Shown here piece by piece: positions 43,537 to 52,555 of a DNA stretch of 64,000 nucleotides (its first letter is position 1; each line of letters opens with the position of its first letter). Under the pieces are notes generated by a model. The model was not told where the DNA came from and did no database searches. It worked only from the letters and a program-made list of their open reading frames with translations. Source of the DNA: Alphaproteobacteria bacterium (lineage in GTDB: Bacteria > Pseudomonadota > Alphaproteobacteria > CACIAM-22H2). The stretch is from positions 1 through 64,000 of the forward strand of contig JAFKFM010000014.1 of assembly GCA_017308135.1 (NCBI GenBank), written 5' to 3'. The position numbers and the translations under genes were made by a program.

Positions 43537-44439
43537 ATGAACAAGAGCGTTGGTATTGTCGGTGTTGGCATCATGGGGACGGCCATGGCGCGCAATCTGT
43601 GTCAGGCCGGCTTCGATGTCGTTGGTTACGATCCTGTTCCGCAGGCCATCGCGCGGCTTGAAGAGATTGGCGGCCGTGCGCTGGCATCGCCACGCGCCGT
43701 CGCGGAAACTGCGCCCATCATTATAATGTCGCTACCCAAGGCCGAGGCGCTGACCGACGTCATTGGTGGAGATACAGGCGTCGCCAAGGCAGCGGGAATA
43801 GGGCAGATCGTCATCGAATGTTCGACGCTTCCGCTGGATATCAAGCGGGCGACTCACGATGAAATGGAGAGGCATGGTAAGATCTTGCTCGATTGCCCGA
43901 TCAGCGGCACTGGCGCGCAAGCCGTGAACAAGGATCTCGTTATTCTGGGGAGTGGCGACAAAGAGGCGTTCGATCGCTGCTCCGAGGTATTTGCCGGCAT
44001 GTCGCGCGTTCAGCACTACCTCGGCTCATTCGGCCGCGGCAGCGTCATGAAGTACATCGCCAACCATCTCGTGACGATCCACAATGTCGCGGCGGCGGAA
44101 GCAATGGTTCTCGGCATCAAGGCGGGGATCGAGCCGTCGCTGGTTTACGATACGCTTGCTGACAGTGCCGGAACGTCCCGCATGTTTCAGATGCGCGGTC
44201 CGTTGATGCGCGATGAGAACTATGACGTGCCGACGGCTACCATCCGCATGCAGCTCAAGGATATTGCGATCATCGATTCCTTTGCTGACAGCTTCGATTG
44301 TGCGCTTCCGGTCTATGCCGCAGCGTCGCAAATCTATCATGCCGGTGCTGCCCTTGGCCGCAGAGAGCAGGATACCGCCGCGGTATGTGCCGTTCTTGAA
44401 ACGATGCATGGAATTAATCGCAAAAAATTGGCGTCGTAG
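43537..44439 (+). CDS. NAD(P)-dependent beta-hydroxyacid dehydrogenase (HIBADH family)
   Basis: A 300-residue dehydrogenase. GIVGVGIMGTAMARNL (~5-20) is the NAD(P)-binding loop, DCPISGTGAQA (~120) is the substrate-binding motif with Cys and Ile where Ala and Val are more usual, and the catalytic Lys lies in MKYIANHL (~172). Relatives oxidise 3-hydroxyisobutyrate, tartronate semialdehyde or other beta-hydroxy acids. It heads a run of catabolic genes (BKACE, VOC enzyme, monooxygenase). A 56-bp gap separates it from the BKACE gene. Confidence 0.88.
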   Translation: MNKSVGIVGVGIMGTAMARNLCQAGFDVVGYDPVPQAIARLEEIGGRALASPRAVAETAPIIIMSLPKAEALTDVIGGDTGVAKAAGIGQIVIECSTLPLDIKRATHDEMERHGKILLDCPISGTGAQAVNKDLVILGSGDKEAFDRCSEVFAGMSRVQHYLGSFGRGSVMKYIANHLVTIHNVAAAEAMVLGIKAGIEPSLVYDTLADSAGTSRMFQMRGPLMRDENYDVPTATIRMQLKDIAIIDSFADSFDCALPVYAAASQIYHAGAALGRREQDTAAVCAVLETMHGINRKKLAS

Positions 44440-44495
44440 GTCAATCGCTCTCAATCTATGTTCTGAAAATATCTTATCGAAAGGGTTGGGCTGAT

Positions 44496-45329
44496 ATGGC
44501 CGATCTCGCAATCATGGTTGCGCCGAATGGCGCGCGCAAGGGCTACGCCGATCATCCCAATCTGCCTCTGACGGCCGATGCAATCGCAAAGGAAGCTCAT
44601 GCCTGCCAGGCCGCCGGCGCGCAGGCCATTCATATGCATGTCCGCGATGACAACGGACGGCATACACTCGATGCAGCGCGCTATCTGGCCGCAACCGATG
44701 CTGTGCGGCGGGCGACAGGTTCGGAATTCGTGATTCAGATCACGACCGAGGCCGTTGGCATGTTCAAGCCGCACGAACAGATTGCGGTAGTTCGCGCGGC
44801 TAGGCCCGAGGCGGTCAGTATTGCCACGAAAGAACTGATTCCGGATGCTGAATCCGAAGCTGCTGCCGCGGCGCTGTATCACTGGGCCCATGAGCAACGT
44901 ATCGCAGTTCAGCACATCGTTTATGCGGCAAACGAGTTCGATCATCTTCTCGATTTGATCGGGCGTGGAATTATTCCAGGCCATCGCCATTCGGTCATTT
45001 TTCCGCTCGGGCGCTATGCGGCGGATCAGGAGAGTGACCCTGCAGAGCTGGCTCCGTTTGTTGCGAAGGTTCGCGAGAGTGGAGGGGTGGCGCGGTTTGA
45101 CTGGTGGGTGTGTGCTTTTGGAGAATCAGAAACCGCGTCGCTTGTTGCTTCCGCGGCTATGGGCGGACATTGCCGGATCGGGTTTGAGAACAGTTTTATC
45201 AATGCGGATGGCACGCGCGCGGAAAGCAATGCGGAGCGTGTTGGGGATTTGCGGTCCGCATTGAGCGGTATTCACCGACGCCCCTCGTCGCGGGCCGATG
45301 TCCTGAGAGCATTGGGACAACCCGACTAG
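44496..45329 (+). CDS. BKACE-family (beta-keto acid cleavage, DUF849) enzyme
   Basis: A 277-residue TIM-barrel enzyme related to 3-keto-5-aminohexanoate cleavage enzyme. The zinc-binding HMHVRDDNG lies near residue 46, and the C-terminal GFENSFINADGTRAESNAER carries conserved Glu and Asn residues. The family condenses a beta-keto acid with acetyl-CoA to release acetoacetate and a new CoA ester, and different members accept different substrates. With the HIBADH-like enzyme it suggests breakdown of a substrate that passes through a beta-keto acid. Confidence 0.87.
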   Translation: MADLAIMVAPNGARKGYADHPNLPLTADAIAKEAHACQAAGAQAIHMHVRDDNGRHTLDAARYLAATDAVRRATGSEFVIQITTEAVGMFKPHEQIAVVRAARPEAVSIATKELIPDAESEAAAAALYHWAHEQRIAVQHIVYAANEFDHLLDLIGRGIIPGHRHSVIFPLGRYAADQESDPAELAPFVAKVRESGGVARFDWWVCAFGESETASLVASAAMGGHCRIGFENSFINADGTRAESNAERVGDLRSALSGIHRRPSSRADVLRALGQPD

Positions 45330-45451
45330 GTTTTCACCAACAACCTACACAGTTATTCCTACAGGCTTGGTGTCGCTGCGGTGCTGTGCGGCGCATTTTG
45401 TGCGGCGCATCCGGAGTCAATTTGCTTGCATTCACATGTCCGCTGTTTTAT

Positions 45452-45465
45452 TTATCGGGTGATAA
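45452..45465. promoter_or_regulatory. TTATC-GGGT-GATAA palindrome upstream of the VOC gene
   Basis: The 14-bp palindrome extends by two more paired bases on each side (ATTTATC at 45450-45456, GATAAAT at 45461-45467). It lies 36 bp before the VOC start, inside the 173-bp gap after the BKACE gene, so it probably marks a separate promoter. The same TTATC-N4-GATAA form recurs at 61285-61298. The TetR protein encoded at 47797 is one candidate ligand. Confidence 0.45.
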
Positions 45466-45502
45466 ATCAAGAAGCGTGACCAAATTCTGGGGAGTGCCAG
45501 TC

Positions 45503-46012
45503 ATGAAAGTTCTCGGTTTCAATCATCTTTCCATCGGTGCGAGAGACCTCGAAGAGTCCGCTCGCTTCTATCAAGCCGTCCTTGGCATGGAATTGATCCC
45601 CACTTACAATTTCGGCTTCAAGACCAAATACTTGCGGTGCGGCAACCTTCAGCTTCATATCTTCGAACTGGACGACAGTGTTCCGGTTTATCAGCACTTC
45701 GCGCTCGATGTGGACGACTTTCATGCCGCCTACGAGAAGGCGAAGGCGATCGGTGCGCTTGATTCCAAGGCTTTTCGCAACTCTGTGAATGAACTGCCGG
45801 ACGGCTGCGTGCAGATGTATCTGCGCGATCCCGCCGGCAATCTGGTTGAGATCGACTGGCCGGATGTGAACACACTGGATCGTTCGCGAATTCCGGAAAT
45901 GAAACTGCTCTCTGAGTTTGCAACCCAGGACGATGAAGGCCTGAAGGCGTCCCTCTATCTCGATCGGCCGCATATCAAGCCAAATGCGCCGGGAAAAGCT
46001 GCGTCGCGGTAA
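45503..46012 (+). CDS. VOC-family (glyoxalase/extradiol dioxygenase-like) protein
   Basis: A 169-residue protein starting at ATG 45503 after GGGGAG; upstream in-frame codons cover the palindrome and are not coding. FNHLSIGARDLEESARFYQA opens the first beta-alpha-beta-beta-beta unit with a probable metal His, LQLHIFELDD follows, and DPAGNLVEIDWPD holds the probable Glu ligand. One metal-binding VOC domain is present. Members are isomerases, lyases, ring-opening dioxygenases or resistance proteins. Its place just before a flavin monooxygenase suggests a role in ring or side-chain processing. The reaction is unknown. Confidence 0.82.
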   Translation: MKVLGFNHLSIGARDLEESARFYQAVLGMELIPTYNFGFKTKYLRCGNLQLHIFELDDSVPVYQHFALDVDDFHAAYEKAKAIGALDSKAFRNSVNELPDGCVQMYLRDPAGNLVEIDWPDVNTLDRSRIPEMKLLSEFATQDDEGLKASLYLDRPHIKPNAPGKAASR

Positions 46013-46029
46013 TTGTTAGAGAGGCTGTG

Positions 46030-47250
46030 ATGTTAGGCAACGTGCACGAACTGGATCAGCATGCGAGCGGTCAGGACGATCTGTATGCGGAGATGCTGCA
46101 GCGGGCCCACGCGCTCGTGCCAAAGCTGCGCGAACGTGCGGCGATAACCGAGGAAATGCGCCGCCTTCCGCCGGAGACGGAAAATGATCTCCATGCGGCG
46201 GGCTTGTTCAGGATTTTGCAGCCAAAGCGCGTGGGCGGCTCTGAACTGGACTATGTTGCGCTGGTCGATTTTGCCGACGCCATTGGTCTTGCCGATGCAT
46301 CTGTCGCATGGAATCTGGCAAATCTCGCGAGCCATCACTGGATGCTCGGGATGTTTGACAAGCGGGCTCAGGATTTGATCTGGAACGAGAGCGCTGACAC
46401 TCTGATTGCGTCATCGTTCGTATTTCCGGCGGGGCGCGCGACCCGTGTAAAAGGCGGCTACAAATTGTCCGGGCGTTGGCCGTTTTCGTCGGGCGTGGAT
46501 TCAAGCACCTGGAATATGCTCGCCGGCATTGTCTCATCAGAAGATGACGCCGACGGCGTGGAGTATCGCGTCTTCCTGTTGAAGCACGACGACTACAAGA
46601 TCATCGATACCTGGAATTCAACCGGCCTGAAGGGCACGGGGTCCAACGACGTCGAGGTCAAGGATGTGTTTGTTCCCGAGCACATGACGCTTGCCGTCAG
46701 GGATGTCGCGGGTGGCCCGACGCCGGGAAGCGCAGTCAATCCCAGCCCGCTCTTTGCACTTCCGGTGTTCTCGCTGTTTCCATTCGTTTTGTCGGGCGCT
46801 GCGCTCGGCAACGCGCAGGCCTGTCTTGATGACTACGTTGAGGTCGCGCGGCATCGGGCGTCAACATACAACCGCGCCAAACTGGGCGATTTGCAAACGA
46901 CACAAATCAAGGTCGCGGAAGCGTCGGCCAAGATCGATGCCGCCCGCCTCATCATGCGGCGGACCTGTATCGATGCGATGGCTGATGCCCGGCGTGGAGA
47001 TGTTCCGCTGATTGCCGAGAAGACGAAATATCGCCGGGACGGCGCTTATGCGGTGAACTTGTGCACCGAGGCCGTTTCATTGCTGTTTTCGGCAAGCGGG
47101 GCCCGCGGCCTTTATACGACGGGGACTCTGCAGCGGCAGTTTCGCGATGCGCATGCAATCAATGCGCATATCGCGTTCAGTTTCGATGCCGCCGGCACGA
47201 ATTATGGCCGCGTCGCGCTCAATCTGCCGTCCGAAAATCTGACCCTTTAA
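46030..47250 (+). CDS. Flavin-dependent monooxygenase, acyl-CoA-dehydrogenase fold (group D)
   Basis: A 406-residue protein; a GTG three bases upstream is equally possible as start. It has the three-part acyl-CoA-dehydrogenase layout: helical N-domain, middle beta-domain (SSFVFPAGRATRVKGGYKLS, then GRWPFSSGVDSSTWNMLAG) and C-terminal four-helix bundle. A flavin-reductase gene follows 10 bp later, so it is almost certainly the oxygenase of a two-component system (HpaB/HsaA/DszC/IacA relatives) that uses reduced flavin and O2. Likely substrates are phenols, indoles or heterocycles. RRTCIDA and the C-terminal AINAHIAFSFDAAGTNYG are typical of this group. Confidence 0.85.
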   Translation: MLGNVHELDQHASGQDDLYAEMLQRAHALVPKLRERAAITEEMRRLPPETENDLHAAGLFRILQPKRVGGSELDYVALVDFADAIGLADASVAWNLANLASHHWMLGMFDKRAQDLIWNESADTLIASSFVFPAGRATRVKGGYKLSGRWPFSSGVDSSTWNMLAGIVSSEDDADGVEYRVFLLKHDDYKIIDTWNSTGLKGTGSNDVEVKDVFVPEHMTLAVRDVAGGPTPGSAVNPSPLFALPVFSLFPFVLSGAALGNAQACLDDYVEVARHRASTYNRAKLGDLQTTQIKVAEASAKIDAARLIMRRTCIDAMADARRGDVPLIAEKTKYRRDGAYAVNLCTEAVSLLFSASGARGLYTTGTLQRQFRDAHAINAHIAFSFDAAGTNYGRVALNLPSENLTL

Positions 47251-47260
47251 GGGGTGGAAC

Positions 47261-47800
47261 ATGGCCGCTGTTTCACACGATCCGACGGAATTCGGGACCG
47301 AGTTGTCGAGTGATAGTTCTCCGATCGATCCGCGCGACTTCCGCACCGCCCTCGGCTCCTTTGCGACCGGTGTCACCGTGATCACGGCGGCGACGCCGAA
47401 TGGCCGGCAAGCGGGGCTGACATGCAATTCGTTTGCTTCGGTTTCGCTCAATCCGCCTTTAGTGCTCTGGAGTCTGGTGGTCTATTCGCCGAGCATGAGT
47501 ATCTTTCAGGACGCGAGTCACTTTTCTGTCAATGTACTCGGCGCCTCCCAGCAATCCCTGGCAACTCAGTTTGCGACGCCTTCCGACGACAAGTTCGCAG
47601 GGGTTAAGTGGGAGCCGGGTTTAGGTGGTGCGCCCGTTCTGGCAGATGCCGTTGCCACGTTTCAATGTCGCACAGCGGACCGATATTACGGGGGGGACCA
47701 CGTAATTTTCCTTGGTGCGGTGGAGGCTTATGCGTACAACCAAGCCGCGCCGCTGCTTTTTGCGCGGGGCAACTTTGGTCGTTTCGTTCCCGGGGCATGA
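47261..47800 (+). CDS. NAD(P)H:flavin reductase of the two-component monooxygenase
   Basis: A 179-residue protein of the HpaC/HsaB flavin-reductase family. DFRTALGSFATGVTVITAAT, GLTCNSFASVSLNPPLVLWS and FSVNVLGASQQSLATQFA are the standard conserved blocks. It reduces free FMN or FAD for the oxygenase encoded just upstream. Its stop overlaps the TetR start (ATGA at 47797), so the regulator is made from the same transcript. Confidence 0.9.
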   Translation: MAAVSHDPTEFGTELSSDSSPIDPRDFRTALGSFATGVTVITAATPNGRQAGLTCNSFASVSLNPPLVLWSLVVYSPSMSIFQDASHFSVNVLGASQQSLATQFATPSDDKFAGVKWEPGLGGAPVLADAVATFQCRTADRYYGGDHVIFLGAVEAYAYNQAAPLLFARGNFGRFVPGA

Positions 47801-48516
47801 TCCCGCAGGTCTTTATGGCAAAAAAGTCGTCTCTATCCGTTACGCGTGTGAAACAGAAGCGCCTGTCTCCCGAAGAGCGGCGCCAGGAGTTTGTCCGCAA
47901 GGCAACGGAGTTCTTTTCGGAAGAGGGATTCGATGGGGGCACGCGTGAACTGGCGCGACGATTAGGCGTCACCCAGCCGCTGTTGTACCGCTACTTCCCG
48001 AGCAAGGAAGAATTGGTCAAGGAGGTCTACCGCAAGGTCTACCTCGAACCGCTTGATACGGGTTGGGAGAAGCTTCTCACCGACCGGTCGCGCCCGATCA
48101 GGGAACGCCTCATACAATTCTATGAAACGTATACCGACGTTATCTTCTCACGAAAATGGCTGAGAATTTATCTGTTCGCGGGCCTTAAAGGCCTCGATAT
48201 CAACCGCTGGTATGTCGGTGTCGTCCGCGACAAGATTCTGACGCGCATTATCAAGGAATGCAGGTTTGAAGCGGGCTTGCCGACGCAGGCCAAGCCGACT
48301 GCCACCGAAATCGAGATGGCGTGGGTCTTCCACGGCGGTATCTTCTATTACGGCGTGCGCCGATACATCTACGAGATGGTTCCTCTCCAGGAAAAGGAAG
48401 AGATGATCGCGAATGCGATCGACGGCTATCTCGCTGGCTTTGCACGAACCTCGCGACCCGACGTCAAAAAACCTGTTGTGAAGTCAAACCGGCTCAATGC
48501 CGCCGCTCTTCGCTGA
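47797..48516 (+). CDS. TetR/AcrR-family transcriptional regulator
   Basis: A 239-residue regulator from the ATG at 47797, chosen because it overlaps the flavin-reductase stop; an ATG at 47815 gives 233 residues. The helix-turn-helix is FDGGTRELARRLGVTQPLLY with YRYFPSKEELVKEVY (~50-80). The C-terminal domain is helical and rich in aromatics. It probably controls its own operon, possibly through the palindrome at 45452-45465. Its last 33 bp overlap the 3' end of the convergent MocA-type gene. Confidence 0.88.
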   Translation: MIPQVFMAKKSSLSVTRVKQKRLSPEERRQEFVRKATEFFSEEGFDGGTRELARRLGVTQPLLYRYFPSKEELVKEVYRKVYLEPLDTGWEKLLTDRSRPIRERLIQFYETYTDVIFSRKWLRIYLFAGLKGLDINRWYVGVVRDKILTRIIKECRFEAGLPTQAKPTATEIEMAWVFHGGIFYYGVRRYIYEMVPLQEKEEMIANAIDGYLAGFARTSRPDVKKPVVKSNRLNAAALR

Positions 48517-49473
48517 GCGTTGAATGGCCTCGAACGTGCGGACGTTTGAGAGCATTTCGTCATGGGTGACTGGGTAGGCGGGCCCGCCGAGTGCCGCGCG
48601 GCCAAAGGCTTCCAGATTGTCGCGCACCGCCGGATGCGGTTGATAGTACGCAGCCTCAGGCTGCTGGTCGCGCAGAACGCGCGTGACATCCCAGCCGGTT
48701 GGGTTTTCCGGATGAGTTCGATCCCGGATTTCCATCCAGCCTTTCGATCCGAGCAACGCCAGACGGCCCATAAACGGCGTGGCGAGAACTGCGTTCAGTG
48801 TCGCCGATGTGCCGTTTTCGAACCCGATGCTGATCGAAAGTGTGTCACCGTTCGCAAAGTCGCTGCCGAGCGTGGCGAGGCGCGCCCACACATGGGTTGG
48901 CCTGCCGAGCAATGCAATCGACAGATCCACGAGATGAATGCCAGTGGCGGACAGCGGACCAACGGGATTGATGGTGTTCGACAGGCGCCAGTTGTCGGGA
49001 GGCAGTTTGAGAAACTTGTCCTGGCTGAAATTACCTTCCAGCACGAGCGGGTTGCCGAATTCGCCGTCCGCCACCCGGCGACGCATTTCGATCACGGCAG
49101 GTTCAAAACGGCGTTCGTGACCGATGCCGAGCTGAACCTTTGCGGCCTTGACCGCCGCGATCGCGCGCTCGGCATCGCTTGCCGTTGTGCACAGCGGCTT
49201 CTCGCAAAAGACATGAAGGCCTGCCTTGGCGGCGGCTTCGATCTGGCCGGCATGGTGATCTTGCGGCGTGCAGAGAATGACCGCGCCGATATCGGAACGC
49301 GTCAGAGCATCTTCGAAACGCGCGGATGTTTCGAGGCCGAGTGCCGCTCCCTTCGCACGCATGGCTTCCAGCGGATCGATGCCAAGGACCGGCTTGATAA
49401 TATCGCTGTTGGCGAGACTGCTGGCGGTGGTTTGTCCCCACCAGCCCAGCCCGATGATGGCGGCCCGGATCAT
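48484..49473 (-). CDS. Gfo/Idh/MocA-family oxidoreductase
   Basis: A 329-residue NAD(P)-dependent dehydrogenase. AAIIGLGWWGQTTASSLANS is the Rossmann loop, with Trp-Trp before the last Gly, and HVFCEKPLCTT carries the conserved EKP catalytic Lys near residue 95. The C-terminal alpha/beta domain binds substrate, usually a sugar, inositol or related cyclic alcohol. It is the last of three minus-strand genes and overlaps the convergent TetR gene by 33 bp. The role within this cluster is unknown. Confidence 0.87.
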   Translation of the reverse strand: MIRAAIIGLGWWGQTTASSLANSDIIKPVLGIDPLEAMRAKGAALGLETSARFEDALTRSDIGAVILCTPQDHHAGQIEAAAKAGLHVFCEKPLCTTASDAERAIAAVKAAKVQLGIGHERRFEPAVIEMRRRVADGEFGNPLVLEGNFSQDKFLKLPPDNWRLSNTINPVGPLSATGIHLVDLSIALLGRPTHVWARLATLGSDFANGDTLSISIGFENGTSATLNAVLATPFMGRLALLGSKGWMEIRDRTHPENPTGWDVTRVLRDQQPEAAYYQPHPAVRDNLEAFGRAALGGPAYPVTHDEMLSNVRTFEAIQRSAKSGGIEPV

Positions 49474-49492
49474 GTACAGTGCTCCGTCAGAT

Positions 49493-50368
49493 TTAGATGT
49501 TGGCCATCTGGCCGCGATACCAGTCGCCGATCTCGCTTGCGGTCATCAGCGCAACGCCCTCATGGCCGATCACATAGTCGAGCAGTTGCTCGAGGTATTT
49601 GATCCGGTGCGGGACACCGGTGATGTAAGGGTGGATCGAAATCGCCATGATGCGGGCGTTCTCCTCACCCTCGAGATACAGCCGGTCAAACTGGTCGATG
49701 CCGCGGCGCAGGAACTGATCCGAGGTCATGTGCTGCAGCGCGTGGACGACGATGTCGTTGGTTTCGACCGTATAGGGAATTGTCGTGATCGTTCCGTGAG
49801 GCGTTTCGATGTCCTGCGGAAGATCGTCGATGACCCAATCCGCAACATATTCGATTCCGTTCTGGCGAAGCAGATCGAGTGTCTCGCCGGTTTCGGTCAG
49901 GCCGGGACTTTCCCATGAGCGGGGAGCCTTGCCGGTGAATTCTGCGATCGTATCGACGGCACGTTTGATGGCGTCGCCCTGATTGTCGACTTTGTGCATC
50001 GGGCCTTGCAGGAACCCATGCCCCATGAACTCGAAGCCGGCTTCGCGCGCCGCGGAGGCGACGCGCGGATAGGACGTGCAGACATTGCCGTTGATGGCTA
50101 GTGTCGTCGGAATATTCCTGTCGGTCAGCGCCTTGAACTGACGCCAGAAGCCCGCCCGCATGCCGTATTCATGCCATGCCCAGTTCGGAACATCCGGAAG
50201 CAACGGTTGCCCCATAGGTGGACTGAGCACCGTGCGCGGCATCGGGTTCTCGATGCGCCATTCCTCGACATTGAGAATGACCCAGACCGCGAGCTTCTTT
50301 CCGCCGGGAAGCATCAGCTTGGGGCGGTCGATCAGGGCTTGATAGGGGACGCGATCGGTAAGAGCCAA
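49493..50368 (-). CDS. Polysaccharide-deacetylase-fold protein (PuuE-like)
   Basis: A 291-residue protein of the NodB-fold group that includes allantoinase PuuE. KLAVWVILNVEEWRIENPMP opens the fold, FEFMGHGFLQGPMHKV carries probable metal or catalytic His residues, SWESPGLTETGETLDLLR follows, and SIHPYITGVPHRIKYLEQLL is the typical C-terminal motif. No signal peptide is seen, so it is cytoplasmic. PuuE relatives hydrolyse cyclic amides or ureides rather than polysaccharide. Adjacent LLM and MocA-type enzymes suggest a small-molecule pathway. Confidence 0.85.
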   Translation of the reverse strand: MALTDRVPYQALIDRPKLMLPGGKKLAVWVILNVEEWRIENPMPRTVLSPPMGQPLLPDVPNWAWHEYGMRAGFWRQFKALTDRNIPTTLAINGNVCTSYPRVASAAREAGFEFMGHGFLQGPMHKVDNQGDAIKRAVDTIAEFTGKAPRSWESPGLTETGETLDLLRQNGIEYVADWVIDDLPQDIETPHGTITTIPYTVETNDIVVHALQHMTSDQFLRRGIDQFDRLYLEGEENARIMAISIHPYITGVPHRIKYLEQLLDYVIGHEGVALMTASEIGDWYRGQMANI

Positions 50369-50385
50369 TGGAATGCCTTGCTTTG

Positions 50386-51492
50386 TTATTCTGCGGCCTT
50401 GGCTTGCTTTGGCGAACCGGCGTTCACCAGCGGCATGACCTTCTCCGCTGCCAGGATCATGGATTTACGCCCAAGCTCGCGATCTTTCCAATCCTTGCCG
50501 GCGTAGAGCAGCGTCCCGAATGTGCCAACTTCGTCCTGAAATGCAAGGATCTGATCGGCGACGCTGTCAGGCGTGCCATAAATGATCAGCTTGTCGCAGA
50601 TCATTTCGAGCGTAACCTCGTCGTCGGGCTGATCACGGTGAGTTTTGAACAATTCGATGCGGCCGTTCTTCTTCAGCTTGGTGAACAACGATCGATAGTA
50701 GTTCACGTAAGGGCCATTCGGATCGGTCGCATAGGCCTTGGCGGTCACTGCATCGTCAGCGACGAATACGCTCTTTGCAACGCGCCAGTTGGCGGGATCG
50801 GCAGGGCGGCCGCCGCGCTCGCAGCCTTCAACATATTTCGGCCAATGGCTTTTCACCCAGGCTGGCATCAGGAAGTTTGCCGAGATCGGGTCCCAGCCGC
50901 GGACGGCTGCCTCGGTGACGCCCTTCGAGAATGGCGCGACGGCGGTGACCACGATAGGTGGATGCGGACGCTGCAGGGGGCGGGGAATATAGCCTTGGCC
51001 GATTTCCTTGATCTGCGTCCGCTGCGTCGACACCGTCCAGTATTTTCCCTGAAGATTGTACGGCGGTTCACCTGACCAGATGGCAAGCACCTGGTTGATG
51101 GCTTCGAGAAACATCTCGTTGCGATTGAAGTCGAGGTTGCCGAAAAGCTCTGCGTCCGACAGCAGGCCGCCGGGGCTGATCCCGAAAATCAAACGGCCGT
51201 CCATCATGTGATCCAGCATGGCGATAGTCGCCGCGACGGTCGCCGGATGGGTATTGGGCATGTTGACGGTGCCGGTGCCAAGCCTGATCTGTTTGGTTGC
51301 GGCCGCGATCCACGCCAGAAACGTGACGCACGATGTGATGTTCTCCGCCTTGTCGGTCACGTGCTCGCCGACATAGGCCTCCGTGAATCCGAGTTCGTCG
51401 GCGAGCAGGAATGCCTCACGATCCTCCGCGAGCGATTGCCGCCAGTCTTTGTCCAGCGGATGGATCGGCATCGTGAAAAAGCCGATGTTCAT
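50386..51492 (-). CDS. LLM-class flavin-dependent oxidoreductase (luciferase-like)
   Basis: A 368-residue TIM-barrel flavoenzyme. The ATG at 51492 is chosen because GAGAGGGAAG lies just upstream; an in-frame ATG 21 bp earlier has none. MNIGFFTMPIHPLDKDW, AYVGEHVTDKAENITS and RLGTGTVNMPNTHPATVA are typical of bacterial-luciferase-like monooxygenases. It probably uses reduced FMN supplied in trans and attacks a C-C, C-N or C-S bond. It is first of a three-gene minus-strand operon and diverges from the LysR gene. Confidence 0.87.
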   Translation of the reverse strand: MNIGFFTMPIHPLDKDWRQSLAEDREAFLLADELGFTEAYVGEHVTDKAENITSCVTFLAWIAAATKQIRLGTGTVNMPNTHPATVAATIAMLDHMMDGRLIFGISPGGLLSDAELFGNLDFNRNEMFLEAINQVLAIWSGEPPYNLQGKYWTVSTQRTQIKEIGQGYIPRPLQRPHPPIVVTAVAPFSKGVTEAAVRGWDPISANFLMPAWVKSHWPKYVEGCERGGRPADPANWRVAKSVFVADDAVTAKAYATDPNGPYVNYYRSLFTKLKKNGRIELFKTHRDQPDDEVTLEMICDKLIIYGTPDSVADQILAFQDEVGTFGTLLYAGKDWKDRELGRKSMILAAEKVMPLVNAGSPKQAKAAE

Positions 51493-51592
51493 GGTGCGCT
51501 TCCCTCTCTGCAATTGGCTGATTACAGGGTAGCGATTGTGATCTATTAGAAAAATGATTATTCGTACTATTTAGCATTAGGAAATTTGATAG

Positions 51593-52555
51593 ATGATTTC
51601 GCTTCGACAAATCAGGTCCTTCGTTGCGGTCTATGAAGAGGGTTCGTTTACGGCGGCGGCGAAGCGCGAGGGGGCGACACAGTCCGGGATTTCGCAGCAC
51701 CTCAAGCAGCTTGAGACGGAACTTGGCACTGCGTTGCTGATCCGCGAGGGTCGCGACGTCGAGTCGACGCTGGCGGGAAAGCTCTATTACCGTGAGTGTG
51801 TCGAGATTCTGAAGAAGCTCGAAGCGGCGCAGCAGAGTGTCGCGGTTCACCACATTCGCGGAGCGATCCGTGTCGGCTTGATGCCGACATTCACCAGATC
51901 GGTACTTGCACCCGCACTGGACAAGTTTCTTGCGGCCGCGCCGGGTTCGGAGATCAGCGTCACCGAAGCCTATTCGGGTGTGCTGACCGAGATGATCCTG
52001 AAGGGTGAACTGGACTTTGCCATTGTACCTGCGTTCGAGGGAACAACCGGTATTGCGCACCGGCTTCTGGCGCGAGATCGGGAGATGCTGGTCAGTGCCA
52101 AACGGGGGAAAACGAGAAACCTCGAGCCCGTAAAGCTGTCCGAACTGGGGCCGCTGAAAGTCGTGCTGCCAGGCCTTCAGAATACGCGCCGGCGTAATAT
52201 CGAGACATACTTCAGCGTCAACCGCGTAAACGTCGCGCAACGGCTGGAATTGGATGCCATGATGGGAACGCTTCAATTTGTGGCAGCGAGCGATTGGGTC
52301 GCCATTCTTCCATTCGTCATGATGGTGTCCGACCTCGATGGTGATCAGTTCGACGTGCGGCCGCTTGAAGATCCGCCGTTCTATTCAGAATTCGTTTTGA
52401 TCGAGCCCGCACGCAAGGCCATGTCGCCTGCAGCCGCTTTGTTCGCGGATATTCTCAAGAGGGAAGCTGAAAAGTCGCACCTGCTGTTTCAAGAACGCGC
52501 GAACCTGCAAAAGTCTTCGCGGCATCAGACAAAACGGCCGACACGCCGCCGGTAG
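51593..52555 (+). CDS. LysR-family transcriptional regulator
   Basis: A 320-residue regulator with an N-terminal winged helix-turn-helix (LRQIRSFVAVYEEGSFTAAA, then REGATQSGISQHLKQLETEL) and a periplasmic-binding-like effector domain (~90-300). It diverges from the LLM-MocA operon, with an AT-rich 100-bp control region between them, and lies upstream of the molybdenum-hydroxylase operon in the same direction. Either or both could be targets. A T-N11-A box at 52700-52712 supports control of the downstream operon. Confidence 0.88.
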   Translation: MISLRQIRSFVAVYEEGSFTAAAKREGATQSGISQHLKQLETELGTALLIREGRDVESTLAGKLYYRECVEILKKLEAAQQSVAVHHIRGAIRVGLMPTFTRSVLAPALDKFLAAAPGSEISVTEAYSGVLTEMILKGELDFAIVPAFEGTTGIAHRLLARDREMLVSAKRGKTRNLEPVKLSELGPLKVVLPGLQNTRRRNIETYFSVNRVNVAQRLELDAMMGTLQFVAASDWVAILPFVMMVSDLDGDQFDVRPLEDPPFYSEFVLIEPARKAMSPAAALFADILKREAEKSHLLFQERANLQKSSRHQTKRPTRRR

